Assembly (NCBI RefSeq): GCF_000025625.1
Contig: NC_013923.1
Coordinates: 248,001-312,000, forward strand
Length of the DNA: 64,000 bases
Direction: 5' to 3'
Source: Natrialba magadii ATCC 43099
Lineage (GTDB): Archaea > Halobacteriota > Halobacteria > Halobacteriales > Natrialbaceae
Below the pieces are notes generated by a model that worked only from the letters and a program-made list of their open reading frames with translations, made no database searches and was not told the origin of the DNA. Positions 1-8,548 of the stretch are shown one piece after another (the stretch's first letter is position 1; each line of letters starts with the position of its first letter). Both the position numbers and the translations under genes were made by a program.

Positions 1-670
1 CTTCAGCGCTCAGTCGGACACCAACGGCGAAGCCGTCGCTGGTTCGCTCCCTGATCTCGTCGACGATGTCGACGGTGAACCGACAGCGGTTCTCGAGGTC
101 GCCACCGTACTCGTCGGTGCGGTCGTTGAGATGCGGACTCCAGAACTGTGCGGGGAGGTAGCTGTGCGAGCCGACGATCTCGACGCCGTCCAGTCCGGCC
201 CGCTCCATCCGCTCGGCTGCAGCGGCGAAGGAGTCGATCATCTCGCGAACTTCCGCGGTCGTCAGCGGTCTCGGGACGACCTTCAGTCGGTCGGTCGGCG
301 TATCCGACGGCGCAGGGGCCGGCGGTGCGTAGTCGCCCGTGTAGCGCTCGCGGCCGCCGTGGAAGAGCTGTGCGAAGACGGCCGCGCCATCGTCGTGGAG
401 CTGCTCTGTGACGGGTTCGTAGGCGTCAACGATGGCGTCCCGGCTCGCGTCGATCGTGTGCGAGGTCAGTAGACCGCTCTCGTCGACTGCGTGAGCTTCG
501 AGAACGATCAGACCGGCCCCACCCTGTGCGCGGGCCCGGTGATACGCGGTGAAATCTTCGGTCGGGAGGTGATCCGAGACGAGCGTCGTCTGGTGGCCCG
601 AGGACATGATTCGATTCCGCAGCGTGACGTCACCGATTGACAAGGGGTCGAAGAGACTCTCGTAACCCAT
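1..670 (-). CDS. Old yellow enzyme family NADH:flavin oxidoreductase (N-terminal 223 residues; 3' end outside window)
   Basis: The reading frame starts MGYESLFDPLSIGDVTLRNR, the typical N-terminus of FMN-dependent old yellow enzyme / 2,4-dienoyl-CoA reductase proteins, and contains QLFHGGR and the FWSPHLNDRTDEYGG segment of the TIM barrel. The family reduces activated C=C bonds with NAD(P)H. In most relatives the substrate-binding segment reads GVEIHGAHGYL; here it is GVEIVGSHSYL, so the first His of the usual pair is Val, which may alter substrate choice. The gene stays open to base 1, so about the last third or more (and any FeS/FAD domain) is not visible. It is divergent from the transducer gene that follows. 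Family is firm, substrate unknown. Confidence 0.88.
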   Translation of the reverse strand, partial: MGYESLFDPLSIGDVTLRNRIMSSGHQTTLVSDHLPTEDFTAYHRARAQGGAGLIVLEAHAVDESGLLTSHTIDASRDAIVDAYEPVTEQLHDDGAAVFAQLFHGGRERYTGDYAPPAPAPSDTPTDRLKVVPRPLTTAEVREMIDSFAAAAERMERAGLDGVEIVGSHSYLPAQFWSPHLNDRTDEYGGDLENRCRFTVDIVDEIRERTSDGFAVGVRLSAE

Positions 671-774
671 ACCTGCATCTTGGTATCATACAACACAAAT
701 GTATCGACAGCCGTGACAGACCGACAACGCATCACGGCCATAACTGCTATGCCAGTATCACATAACCTACAGAC

Positions 775-2034
775 ATGAGTGAACGTGGCGAACTGCAAAA
801 CGTGGTCGAGCACACCGAGACCGTCCACGAGCGCATCGGTGAGACGGTCGCAGTAACCGAAACGCAGTCGACGGAACTCGCGGCGCTGCGCCGCGAGATC
901 GACACGTTGAGTGCAACGATGGAGGAGGTTGCCTCGAGTGCGACCGAGGTCGAGACGCTAACCGAGGAGGCGTCCGACACTGCTTCGAGCGGCGTCGAAC
1001 GGAGCGAGAGGGTGAGCGAGCACGCCGATCAGGCATCTGCCGACGTCGAACGATTGCTGGACGCCGTCGAATCGGTCGGCGAACAGACCGACCGCGTCCA
1101 CGAAATCGTCGACATCATCGTCGATATTGCCACGCAAACGCACGTACTGGCACTCAATGCGAGTATCCAGGCTGCACACGCCGGTGAGTCAGGAGCCGGC
1201 TTCGCCATCGTCGCAGACGAGGTCAAAGCACTCGCCGAGGAGACGGAGTCGAACGCGACCGAGATCCGCTCGGTCCTCGACACGCTGACGACTGACATCG
1301 AGACCGGACTCGAACGCGGCACCGAGACGCAGGGATCCGTCGAGGAGATGGTTGCGCAGGTCGACGAGATGGCCGACGCGCTGGGCGAGATTCAGCGCGC
1401 CGTCGAACGCTCGAGCGACGGCGTCCGCGAGATTGCAGACGCGAACGACGATCAGGCCGTCAGCGTTTCCGAACTGGCGACGCGACTCAACACGGTTTCC
1501 GAGCAGGCCCAGACGGTCCAACAGGAGATGACAGCGGTCGACGCCGACGCAGACGCACAGCGCCAGCGGATTCGGCACATTACGTCCTTCGTGGACAACC
1601 TCCCCGGCTACGCCTACCGCAACGAGAATGAAAAGGGCTGGCCGGTGCAGTTCGCCTCCGAGGGTATTGCCGAACTGACCGGCTATACGTCGTCACAGCT
1701 CGTCAGCGGCGAGGTCTCCGTCGGCGACGACATCGTCCACGACGACGACCAGGCAGCGATCTGGGAAACCGTCCAGAAGCACCTCGACCGGCGCGACTCG
1801 TTCGCACTCGAGTACCGGATGAACACAGCCAGCGGAGACGTCATTCGCGTCCGCGAGCAGGGACGAGGGCGGTACGACGAGAACGGCGAGGTCGTCGCCA
1901 TCGAGGGCTACGTCTGGCGCGTTGACAACACCTACAAACAGATCGCACCGAAACGGTCTGCAGCGCACGACGGTGAGACGGAGCCAGCGCGCGAGCGCGA
2001 CCGCGACCGATCCTCGACGGTCGGCGCAGAATAG
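775..2034 (+). CDS. Soluble methyl-accepting-type transducer with C-terminal PAS domain
   Basis: A 419-residue acidic protein with no membrane segment, so probably a cytoplasmic taxis transducer. Residues about 1-265 form the long antiparallel coiled coil of a chemoreceptor signalling domain; the conserved tip (IATQTHVLALNASIQAAHAGE, then GFAIVADEVKALAEET) lies near residues 117-152 and would contact CheA/CheW. Residues about 275-385 look like a PAS domain (LPGYAYR, ELTGYTSSQL, EGYVWRV), as in haloarchaeal sensor proteins. There is no HAMP domain. The order signalling hairpin first, sensor last is the reverse of a standard receptor. Glu/Gln-rich heptads could carry methylation sites. The ligand is unknown; PAS could bind haem, flavin or a small molecule. 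Confidence 0.85.
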   Translation: MSERGELQNVVEHTETVHERIGETVAVTETQSTELAALRREIDTLSATMEEVASSATEVETLTEEASDTASSGVERSERVSEHADQASADVERLLDAVESVGEQTDRVHEIVDIIVDIATQTHVLALNASIQAAHAGESGAGFAIVADEVKALAEETESNATEIRSVLDTLTTDIETGLERGTETQGSVEEMVAQVDEMADALGEIQRAVERSSDGVREIADANDDQAVSVSELATRLNTVSEQAQTVQQEMTAVDADADAQRQRIRHITSFVDNLPGYAYRNENEKGWPVQFASEGIAELTGYTSSQLVSGEVSVGDDIVHDDDQAAIWETVQKHLDRRDSFALEYRMNTASGDVIRVREQGRGRYDENGEVVAIEGYVWRVDNTYKQIAPKRSAAHDGETEPARERDRDRSSTVGAE

Positions 2035-2043
2035 GAACCCGGC

Positions 2044-3429
2044 TCAGAGCGTCTCGACGTACTGTTCTCGCTCCCAGTCGGTCACCGTCTTGCGGAACGA
2101 CTCGAGTTCCGCTCGCTTGGCGGCGACGAACGCCTGGATCAGGTCCTCGCCGAGGCGAGCGGTCAGCGTCTCGTCGGACTCGAGTGCGGCGAGTGCGAGT
2201 TCGGGTGACTGTGGAAGCGGCGGCCGGTCGCCGGCGGGGTCGCCGGAGACGGGTGGTTCGGGTTCGAGGTCCCGTTCGATGCCGTCGAGGCCGGCCGCGA
2301 TGGTGGCGGCGATGACGAGGTAGGGGTTCGCGTCGGCGCTCGGAATTCGGTTCTCGATGCGGGTGGTTCCGGAAGGGATTCGGAGGCCCGTCATGCGGTT
2401 GTCGTAGCCCCAGGAGGCGGTGTAGGGCGCGAACGAGCCGCGTTCGTAGCGCTTGAAGCCGTTGATCGTGGGTGTGCCGAGCGCGGCGAGGGCGTCTGCG
2501 TGGTCGACGACGCCGGCGACGAACTGGCGGCCGGTTCGTGAAAGGGTGGCCTCGCCGTCGTTGGTGGTACGCTCGCTCATATCCACGTCGTCCGCTTCAA
2601 ACACGTTCTCGCCGTCCCGGAACGCCCCAATGTGGAGGTGATATCCACTTCCTGCGCGCCCGCCGAACGGCTTGGCCATGAACGTCGCCCACAGATCGTG
2701 ACAGCGACCGGTCTGTTTGACCAGGCGCTTGAAATCGAACGTGTCGTCGGCCTGCCCCATCGGCTCGCCGTACTCGAACAGCACCTCGAGCTGGCCGGCA
2801 CCGTGTTCGTGCATGAGCGAGGTCACCGTTGCGCCGTACTCCTCGCTCCAGGCCGCCAGATCGTTGTAGAACGCCGAGACCTCCTCGGTTGCCCAGGAAA
2901 CACACTCGTGTTTGTGGGAGGTGATCGGCTCGTAGCCCGACCCAGACTCCGTCTCGGAAAGCAGGTAGAACTCGAGTTCGCTTCCCACGGTGAACTCGAA
3001 ATCGACCTCGTCGGGGACGGACTCGAGTACCCGCGCGAGCGCGGTCCGGGGGGCGGCACCGACGAGGCCGCCGCCGTCGACAACGTCACAGAGGACACGG
3101 GCCGCGTCGTCACGCCAGGGGAGACGACACGCTGTGTGCGGAAGTGGCCGGAGTCTGCCGTCGCCGTAGTCGATCTCCTCGCCGACGCCGGAGCCCTCGG
3201 GGACGGCGTTGCGCGGTGTCTGTGCGAGGAGAAGGAGATTCACCGGAAACCCGGTCTCCCACGAGTCGAGGAAATAGTCGGTGCGTAGCTGTTTGGTACG
3301 CGAGATGCCGTTGATGTCTGAAAATTCGACGAAGACGTGGTCGATGTCGGGGTCTGAAAGCAGGTCGAGCATGTGCTCGACGTGGTCGTCGTCGTGCTCA
3401 CTCGGTGTTGGTTCGGTCGCGTCAGTCAT
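2044..3429 (-). CDS. Glutamine synthetase family ligase, likely gamma-glutamylpolyamine synthetase (PuuA-like)
   Basis: A 461-residue GS-fold enzyme. Visible GS motifs: GSELEF with metal-binding Glu near 151-153, HEHGAGQLE near 206-214, GSGYHLH near 259-265, NGFKRYERGSFAP in the ATP/substrate region, and RIENRIPSADANPYL. Relative to canonical GlnA the glutamate/ammonia-site residues are altered (GAGQ rather than GPGQ, GSGYH rather than GSGMH), and the protein lies in the divergent GS-like branch that includes PuuA and GlnA3/A4-type ligases, which join glutamate to amines with ATP. Nearby genes for agmatinase, a Pot-type importer, a PuuB-like oxidase and an aminotransferase favour a polyamine substrate. 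Which amine is glutamylated cannot be read from the sequence. The start follows an intergenic region without a clear TATA box. Confidence 0.85.
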   Translation of the reverse strand: MTDATEPTPSEHDDDHVEHMLDLLSDPDIDHVFVEFSDINGISRTKQLRTDYFLDSWETGFPVNLLLLAQTPRNAVPEGSGVGEEIDYGDGRLRPLPHTACRLPWRDDAARVLCDVVDGGGLVGAAPRTALARVLESVPDEVDFEFTVGSELEFYLLSETESGSGYEPITSHKHECVSWATEEVSAFYNDLAAWSEEYGATVTSLMHEHGAGQLEVLFEYGEPMGQADDTFDFKRLVKQTGRCHDLWATFMAKPFGGRAGSGYHLHIGAFRDGENVFEADDVDMSERTTNDGEATLSRTGRQFVAGVVDHADALAALGTPTINGFKRYERGSFAPYTASWGYDNRMTGLRIPSGTTRIENRIPSADANPYLVIAATIAAGLDGIERDLEPEPPVSGDPAGDRPPLPQSPELALAALESDETLTARLGEDLIQAFVAAKRAELESFRKTVTDWEREQYVETL

Positions 3430-3653
3430 TGGCTCCTCCAGTGTGGGTGGCTCCAGTATGGTGGTGGTGATCGGAGGCGGTCACAGTCGATTCGGCCAGT
3501 CGCTGGCATCCCGCCGCAGTGCTGGAATATCGTCGGTGCCCGAAGGTGTCTGCTCCCATTGTCTGTTCGTATCGTCTTCCGTCTCACTCGACCGTATTAA
3601 GTCACTCGTTGACACGGGTCACTGCTGACTGTCAGGACCACCGCACACAGCGC

Positions 3654-4208
3654 TCATCGGAGCGGGGAGTCGTACGCCCCCGGTTCGTCCGCCGGCTTCT
3701 CGCCGCGTTTGGCGCTCCAGCGATCGACCGCGAGCCGGTAGACGGCCGTCCGATCGATCGACTCCTCGCTCATCGGCTCGTAATCCTCGCCCGGGGTGAG
3801 CTGTGGGGCGAACTTGTCCATGAAGGACTCGAGTATCTCCCGTTTCTCCGCTCGCTCCGTGAGAAGCGAGACCGGGCCGTAGGCGACGACGCTTGCGTAT
3901 TCGACGGTGAAGTTCACCGGCTCCTCCGCAGGGATGAACCGGCCCATCTCGCTCGTCGTGAAACAGGCCTGTGGCTCGTCGGTACTCGAGACGAGGTCGT
4001 AGGCGCGCCCGTCGCGGGCACCGTGGACGTAGATCGAATCTCCCTCACAGACGAACAGTTGCGTGACGAGGTGTGGTTCCTCGTCGTCGGTGAGTCCGAG
4101 GACGCCGGTTTCTTGCCCGGCGAGGAACTCCCGGATCCAGTCTTCGTCAGAAACTGCCTTACCCTGATATCGTATGTCGTCGGATGCGACGCTCGGAGAG
4201 TCGTCCAT
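3654..4208 (-). CDS. Pyridoxamine 5'-phosphate oxidase-like flavin-binding split-barrel protein
   Basis: A 184-residue protein of the PNPOx-like FMN/F420-binding split-barrel family: EFLAGQETGVLGLTDDEEPH at the N-terminus, then a strand carrying DSIYVHGARDGRAYD, SVVAYGPVSLL, and DRTAVYRLAVDRWSAKRG at the C-terminus. These small dimeric proteins reduce or bind flavin or F420 substrates; haloarchaea carry many of unknown role. I chose the internal Met (MDDSPSVAS) because a TATA-like CTTATCAC on the minus strand lies about 28 bases upstream, fitting a leaderless mRNA; the longer frame would add 16 uncharged residues. Divergent from the aminotransferase gene, with an 86-bp hairpin repeat in between. 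A link to PLP supply for that aminotransferase is possible but unproven. Confidence 0.8.
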   Translation of the reverse strand: MDDSPSVASDDIRYQGKAVSDEDWIREFLAGQETGVLGLTDDEEPHLVTQLFVCEGDSIYVHGARDGRAYDLVSSTDEPQACFTTSEMGRFIPAEEPVNFTVEYASVVAYGPVSLLTERAEKREILESFMDKFAPQLTPGEDYEPMSEESIDRTAVYRLAVDRWSAKRGEKPADEPGAYDSPLR

Positions 4209-4270
4209 AGCGTTTGTTTTGGCGAACGGTGTGATAAGTGTACACACTACCCACATAGCTTGCGTTTGTC

Positions 4271-4356
4271 CTATAGTAACAACTGCAACTAGTTACACAC
4301 TGCTCGCCGAGTCATCTGGCGAGCAGGTGTGCAGTGACTTGCAGTGGCTACTATAG
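4271..4356 (-). repeat. 86-bp hairpin repeat, copy A
   Basis: One of three 86-bp elements in this window (others at 32608-32693 and 45092-45177, which read in the opposite direction). The ends are imperfect inverted repeats (CTATAGTARCMACTGCAA), and the centre is a perfect 9-bp stem, CTGCTCGCC paired with GGCGAGCAG. It sits upstream of the aminotransferase promoter, between two divergent genes. No target-site duplication is evident. It could be a miniature transposable element or a structured regulatory element. Confidence 0.85.
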
Positions 4357-4432
4357 CTGTTCATCCCGGACAGACAGATGGGCGGCGCGATACATATCGA
4401 GCGATTTTCGCCGCGAACGGCCGCTCTAAGAC

Positions 4433-4442
4433 AAAAATTTAT
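4433..4442 (+). promoter_or_regulatory. TATA box of the class III aminotransferase gene
   Basis: AAAATTTATT lies about 30 bases upstream of the internal ATG at 4468, the usual archaeal TATA-to-start distance for a leaderless transcript. It is the main reason for choosing that ATG rather than the upstream one at 4378. Confidence 0.6.
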
Positions 4443-4467
4443 TAGGTGTGCCTCGAACTACCATGAT

Positions 4468-5817
4468 ATGGAGCTCTGGGACGAGATAGACGCATCCTAC
4501 CGCGAGCGAACGCCAACGAGCGAACGAGCATACGAAGAACTCTACGAGCACGTGCCGGCAGGGGTCGCCAGCACGTACCGTGCGTTCGAACCGTATCCAA
4601 TGGTTATCGACCGAGCGGACGGGCCGTACCTCCACGACGTCGACGGCAACCGCTACATCGACTACGACCTGAACAACGGCGCGGGCATGGTCGGCCACAA
4701 CCACCCCGCCGTCACCGACGCACTGCGCGACCAACTCGAGAACGGGACGCTGTTCACCCACCCACACGAACTGCTCGGGGAGGCTGCTGAGGCGATCAAG
4801 GATCGCTGGGATCCGATCGACCTCGTTCGGTTCACCAACAGCGGCACCGAGTCGACGATGCACGCGATTCGGGTCGCCAGAGCCTACTCTGGCCGGGAGA
4901 AGGTTTTGAAGATCGAGGGCTCGTATCACGGCGCACACGACTACGTCCTGCTGAGCAAGTCGGTTCCCGCACACAAACTCGGCCACCCGAAACAGCCAAC
5001 CACGGTGATCGAGAGCGAGGGTGTTCCCGAAGCGATCGCAGACACCGTCGAGATCGGCCCGTGGAACGACCTCGACGCCATCGAGTCGATTCTCGAGGAG
5101 AACGCGACCGAAATCGGGACGCTCATCGTCGAACCGATCGTGATGAACGTCGGCGTCACGCAGCCACACGGCGAGTACCTGCAGGGACTGCGCGAGCTGT
5201 GTGATGAGTACAACGTCGTCCTCATTTTCGACGAGGTCAAGACCGGCGTGAAGGTCGCACCGGGCGGTGCGGCGGAATACTACGGCGTCGAGCCCGATCT
5301 GGTCACGATGGCAAAGAGCATCGGCGGAAACACGCCCGTCGGCGCGTTCGGCGGCCGCGAAGACATCATGCGCGAGATTGAGAACGGGGCGGCCCACTAC
5401 GGCACCTACAACGGCAACCCACTCGTTTTGCGCGCCGTGACGACCGTGCTGAACGAGGTGCTCACGGACGACGCCTACGACCACGTCGACGCTCTCGGCG
5501 ACCGACTCGCGTCCGGTTACGAGGAAATCATGGCCGACGAGGGCCTCGCTGGCCACGTCGAACAGGTCAACTCCCAGGGCATCGTCGTCTTCACCGACGA
5601 GGAAATCAACAACTACCGCGACTTCGACGAACACGTCGACGTCGAGTTCCACGAAAACTACTGGTTCGCCATGCTCGAACGCGGCGTCCTGCCACACCCC
5701 CACCACGCCTCCCAGCAGTGGACCATCAGCGTCCAGCACGAGGACGAACACATCGACCGCCACTTAGAGGCGTTCAAGGACGTGGCTCCGATGCTCGCCG
5801 AACAGCAAGAGTCCTGA
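4468..5817 (+). CDS. Class III PLP-dependent aminotransferase (glutamate-1-semialdehyde aminomutase-like)
   Basis: A 449-residue fold-type I PLP enzyme. Motifs in order: YLHDVDGNRYIDYDLNNGAG near the N-terminus, FTNSGTESTMHAIRVARAYS (phosphate-binding turn), SYHGAHDYVL, LIFDEVKTGVKVAPGG with the PLP-pyridine Asp, and VTMAKSIGGNTPVGAFGG with the Schiff-base Lys. It resembles HemL-like aminotransferases, but haem-type HemL is normally a separate housekeeping gene; in this neighbourhood a GABA- or polyamine-derived amine (PuuE/GabT-like role) is a reasonable guess. The ATG used here follows a good TATA box, and the longer frame adds 30 residues with no family counterpart. Convergent with the deacetylase-like gene downstream. 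Confidence 0.88.
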   Translation: MELWDEIDASYRERTPTSERAYEELYEHVPAGVASTYRAFEPYPMVIDRADGPYLHDVDGNRYIDYDLNNGAGMVGHNHPAVTDALRDQLENGTLFTHPHELLGEAAEAIKDRWDPIDLVRFTNSGTESTMHAIRVARAYSGREKVLKIEGSYHGAHDYVLLSKSVPAHKLGHPKQPTTVIESEGVPEAIADTVEIGPWNDLDAIESILEENATEIGTLIVEPIVMNVGVTQPHGEYLQGLRELCDEYNVVLIFDEVKTGVKVAPGGAAEYYGVEPDLVTMAKSIGGNTPVGAFGGREDIMREIENGAAHYGTYNGNPLVLRAVTTVLNEVLTDDAYDHVDALGDRLASGYEEIMADEGLAGHVEQVNSQGIVVFTDEEINNYRDFDEHVDVEFHENYWFAMLERGVLPHPHHASQQWTISVQHEDEHIDRHLEAFKDVAPMLAEQQES

Positions 5818-5897
5818 CGGAGCCTGCGTTCACACCCTGTTTTTGACGCACACTGTCTCGACTGGGGCCGAAACCGAGAGCCGAAGCTGAGGCACAA

Positions 5898-5937
5898 GAA
5901 ACGAGAGACGAGAGACGAGAGATGAGAAACGAAAACC
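5898..5937. repeat. Short purine-rich tandem repeat between convergent genes
   Basis: Imperfect copies of an ACGAGAG/ATGAGAA-type 8-bp unit follow the aminotransferase stop codon and precede the end of the convergent deacetylase-like gene. No coding potential is seen. It belongs to the set of short tandem tracts found at gene 3' ends in this window. Confidence 0.6.
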
Positions 5938-5982
5938 AGAAACGAGACACGGAGCAGGGAACAGGGAATCTCGTCGCCCCGA

Positions 5983-7101
5983 TTACTCGAGTGCCGGCCA
6001 GTACTCGCTGTGATACGTCGCGATGTCTTCGATGGTGCGCCGTGCGGAGTCGTAGTCTTCGTCCATCCAGGCCATGGGATCGTCAATGCCGGTTTCGACG
6101 CCAAGGACGCCCTCGAGAACACCGAGCGTCGCGTAGGCGAGGTGGCTGACCTGATAGCCGCCTTCCTGGACGACGGCAAGGTTGCCGCCGGCGTACTCGT
6201 CAGCGAGCACTCGTGCGCGCCGCCCCAGTTCTTCGAAGCCGCCCTTCGTGACGACGTTGCGCCCAAGCGGGTCCATCGTACCGGCGTCCTGGCCGGCGCT
6301 GATGAGCAGTAGGTCGGGATCGTACGAACGCAAGAGGGGTTCGACGATACGGTCGAAGACGTGTTCGTAGCCTTCGTCACCGGTTCCCGGCGGGAGCGGG
6401 ACGTTTACGTTGTAACCCTCGCCGTCACCAGTGCCGACCTCGTCGAGGTCGCCCGTCTGCGGGTGGGCCTCGGGGTCCCACGACCAATGGTCGTTGTGGA
6501 TGCCGATCACGAGCACGTCGTCGCGGTCCTCGAAGCACTCCTGCGTGCCGTTGCCGTGGTGCACGTCCCAGTCTACGATGGCGACGCGTTCGGTGTCGGT
6601 CGTCTCGAGGATGTGATCCGCTGCGACGGCGACGTTGTTGAAATAGCAGAAGCCATCGACCTGTTCCGGCTGAGCGTGGTGGCCGCTCGGTCTGACCATC
6701 GCGTACGGAACGTTGTCCAAGGAATGCTCGAGTGCGTGTTCGGCAGCGAGGCAGGCCGCACCTGCGGCGTGGGTAGCGGCACGGAAGGTGTGTTCGTTCG
6801 CGCCGGTTTCGGCAGTGATCCGCCCGCCGCCGTCGGCGCAGAACGCCTGCAGGTCGTCGATGTGGTCGGCGGTGTGGGTGCGCTCGAGTTGCACTCGAGT
6901 TGCGGGTTCGACGTCAGCCAGTGTGACGTGGTCGGCGAGTTCGGCCTGGAGGATGCTGTAGATGTTTTTGAGTCGCTCGGGTCGGTCTGGATGTGGTTGG
7001 CGATACGCCAGTCTGCCAGTCCACTCGGATTCGAATTCGCCGGCTGGCTGTTCGTGAGCAATGAAGCTCTCGTCCCAGAATGCGGTTATCGTTCGGCCCA
7101 T
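5983..7101 (-). CDS. Histone deacetylase superfamily hydrolase (acetylpolyamine amidohydrolase-like)
   Basis: A 372-residue arginase-fold zinc deacylase. Active-site elements are complete: RPSGHHAQ with the His dyad near 141-142, DWDVHHGNGT with zinc ligands D179 and H181, SAGQDAGTMDPLG with the third zinc Asp, and VQEGGYQ with the transition-state Tyr. In prokaryotes this family includes acetylpolyamine amidohydrolases, AcuC and class II HDAC-like enzymes. Its location between the aminotransferase and a Pot-type importer suggests removal of acetyl groups from imported acetylated polyamines; protein deacetylation is the main alternative. A TATA-like element (TCTTATGTG) about 25 bases upstream supports the start. 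Confidence 0.87.
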   Translation of the reverse strand: MGRTITAFWDESFIAHEQPAGEFESEWTGRLAYRQPHPDRPERLKNIYSILQAELADHVTLADVEPATRVQLERTHTADHIDDLQAFCADGGGRITAETGANEHTFRAATHAAGAACLAAEHALEHSLDNVPYAMVRPSGHHAQPEQVDGFCYFNNVAVAADHILETTDTERVAIVDWDVHHGNGTQECFEDRDDVLVIGIHNDHWSWDPEAHPQTGDLDEVGTGDGEGYNVNVPLPPGTGDEGYEHVFDRIVEPLLRSYDPDLLLISAGQDAGTMDPLGRNVVTKGGFEELGRRARVLADEYAGGNLAVVQEGGYQVSHLAYATLGVLEGVLGVETGIDDPMAWMDEDYDSARRTIEDIATYHSEYWPALE

Positions 7102-7355
7102 GCCTGGTACTCTCTGTCATTTCACATAAGACCTTCTGTCTCCGTGACCGGTCTGACAAGGTCAAGCGTTGGGGGGACACCACTAATCTGGCTCGTGATC
7201 GGCCATAGACATTGTTTCCGTCCGAAAACTGGAGCCTGGTAGACAGAGTGCGTTATATGTCCTTATACAGACTGCTGTTGTCCATACATTCGTCTCTTTT
7301 CCATTGATTAGTAGTATTATTGGACAGAATTCAGCATCAGACATTCTCGTCGAAA

Positions 7356-7363
7356 TCTATATG
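7356..7363 (+). promoter_or_regulatory. TATA box of the polyamine-type ABC transporter operon
   Basis: TCTATATG is centred about 28 bases upstream of the ATG at 7388. It selects the start that places the twin-arginine motif close to the N-terminus, and it probably drives all four transporter genes. Confidence 0.6.
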
Positions 7364-7387
7364 TGGTGTGAGCAGATAACAAAGAGC

Positions 7388-8539
7388 ATGGTTGAGAGAA
7401 ATATCAGCCGACGGACTGTTCTGAAAACAACGGTTGCCGGCGGCGCAGCGGCGGCGGCCGGTTGCCTCGGTGGGGGCGATGACCGCGAGTACGTGCGCCC
7501 GATCGACGTCGACCTCGACGACGTGGAACCGGAAAACGAGATCAACATGTGGAACTGGTTCTACGACTTCCGTGACTGGACCGTCGAGGAGTTCAGCGCA
7601 GAGTACGGCATCGAGAGCTCTTCCTCGACCGGCTACTCCTCCGCGGCGGAGTGGTACTCCCGCTTAGAAGCCGGTAACCACGCTATCGACCACGTCGGTT
7701 CGACCGGGAACTACACCGTTCGCTCCGTCGAGAACGACTTCTTCGAACCGTTGCCGGTCGACCAGTTCGAGGGCTGGGAGGCGCTGCCCGACTTCCTGCA
7801 AGACACCATGCACGACTACGCCGGGAAGGACGGCGAGGTGTACGCGATGCCCCAGTCGTTGCTGCTGTACCCGACGCTGACGTACAACGAAGATCACTTC
7901 TCGAGTCCGCCGGATTCGTGGGGCGTCCTCTGGGACGAGGAGTACGCCGGCGACATCTGCATGTGGGACGAAGCGCAGTACCCCTGCCAGATCGCGGCGC
8001 TGTACACGGACCAGGACCCGTTCGATCCCGACGATCTGGACGAAATTCAGGAAGTGCTCGAACAGCAGATCGACCTCAACGAAACGCTCTGGGACGAGTA
8101 CAACCACGCCCGCGGCCTCTTCGTCAACGAAGACGTCGTGGTCGGTCCGCTGCTCGACGGGCAGACGTACCTCGCCCGATTCGAGGATGAAGCGCCGATC
8201 AACTACACGATTCCCGAAGAGGGCGGGCTGTACCAGCTCGACGATATGGCAATCCCGACGGATTGTCCAAACCCGCGTGCAGCGACGCTGCTCATGGATT
8301 GGGTCACCCAGCCGGACAACCTCAAGAACATCTTCCACGAGAGCGGTTACCCGCCAGCGATCGACCACGACGACTTCGAAGAGCTGTACGCCGAGGATCT
8401 CGAGGAAGGAACGATCACCGAGGAAGAAATCGAGTTCTTCCGCTGGGGTGAACTCGAGGACCGCCTCATGTTCGCTGAACCGCTCGGCGACGACCTGCTC
8501 CAGACGTACGACCAGATCTGGACCGAAGTGAAGAACTGA
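7388..8539 (+). CDS. potD: ABC transporter substrate-binding lipoprotein, spermidine/putrescine type (PotD-like)
   Basis: A 383-residue exported protein with a twin-arginine signal (SRRTVLK) and a lipobox AAGC at the end of the signal peptide, so it is probably lipid-anchored on the outer face of the membrane. The mature part follows the PotD/PotF-type type II binding fold (INMWNWFYDF, SSTGYSSAAEW, AMPQSLLLYPTLTYNEDHF, RAATLLMDWVTQPDNL). It heads a tight operon with one ATPase and two permeases. Family assignment to the polyamine/opine/iron class is good; polyamine specificity is inferred from surrounding enzymes. The longer frame with 28 extra residues would bury the Tat motif and is rejected. 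Confidence 0.85.
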   Translation: MVERNISRRTVLKTTVAGGAAAAAGCLGGGDDREYVRPIDVDLDDVEPENEINMWNWFYDFRDWTVEEFSAEYGIESSSSTGYSSAAEWYSRLEAGNHAIDHVGSTGNYTVRSVENDFFEPLPVDQFEGWEALPDFLQDTMHDYAGKDGEVYAMPQSLLLYPTLTYNEDHFSSPPDSWGVLWDEEYAGDICMWDEAQYPCQIAALYTDQDPFDPDDLDEIQEVLEQQIDLNETLWDEYNHARGLFVNEDVVVGPLLDGQTYLARFEDEAPINYTIPEEGGLYQLDDMAIPTDCPNPRAATLLMDWVTQPDNLKNIFHESGYPPAIDHDDFEELYAEDLEEGTITEEEIEFFRWGELEDRLMFAEPLGDDLLQTYDQIWTEVKN

Positions 8540-8548
8540 CTGATACCG

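Noticed and set aside
4271-4356. IS200/IS605-type end hairpin
   Set aside because: Those ends are short subterminal hairpins next to tnpA/tnpB; here the entire 86 bp is a near-palindrome with conserved termini and no transposase remnants nearby.
4426-5763. A 445-codon open frame on the strand opposite the class III aminotransferase
   Set aside because: Shadow frame caused by high-GC codon bias; the plus-strand protein has a full set of PLP-enzyme motifs while this frame has none.
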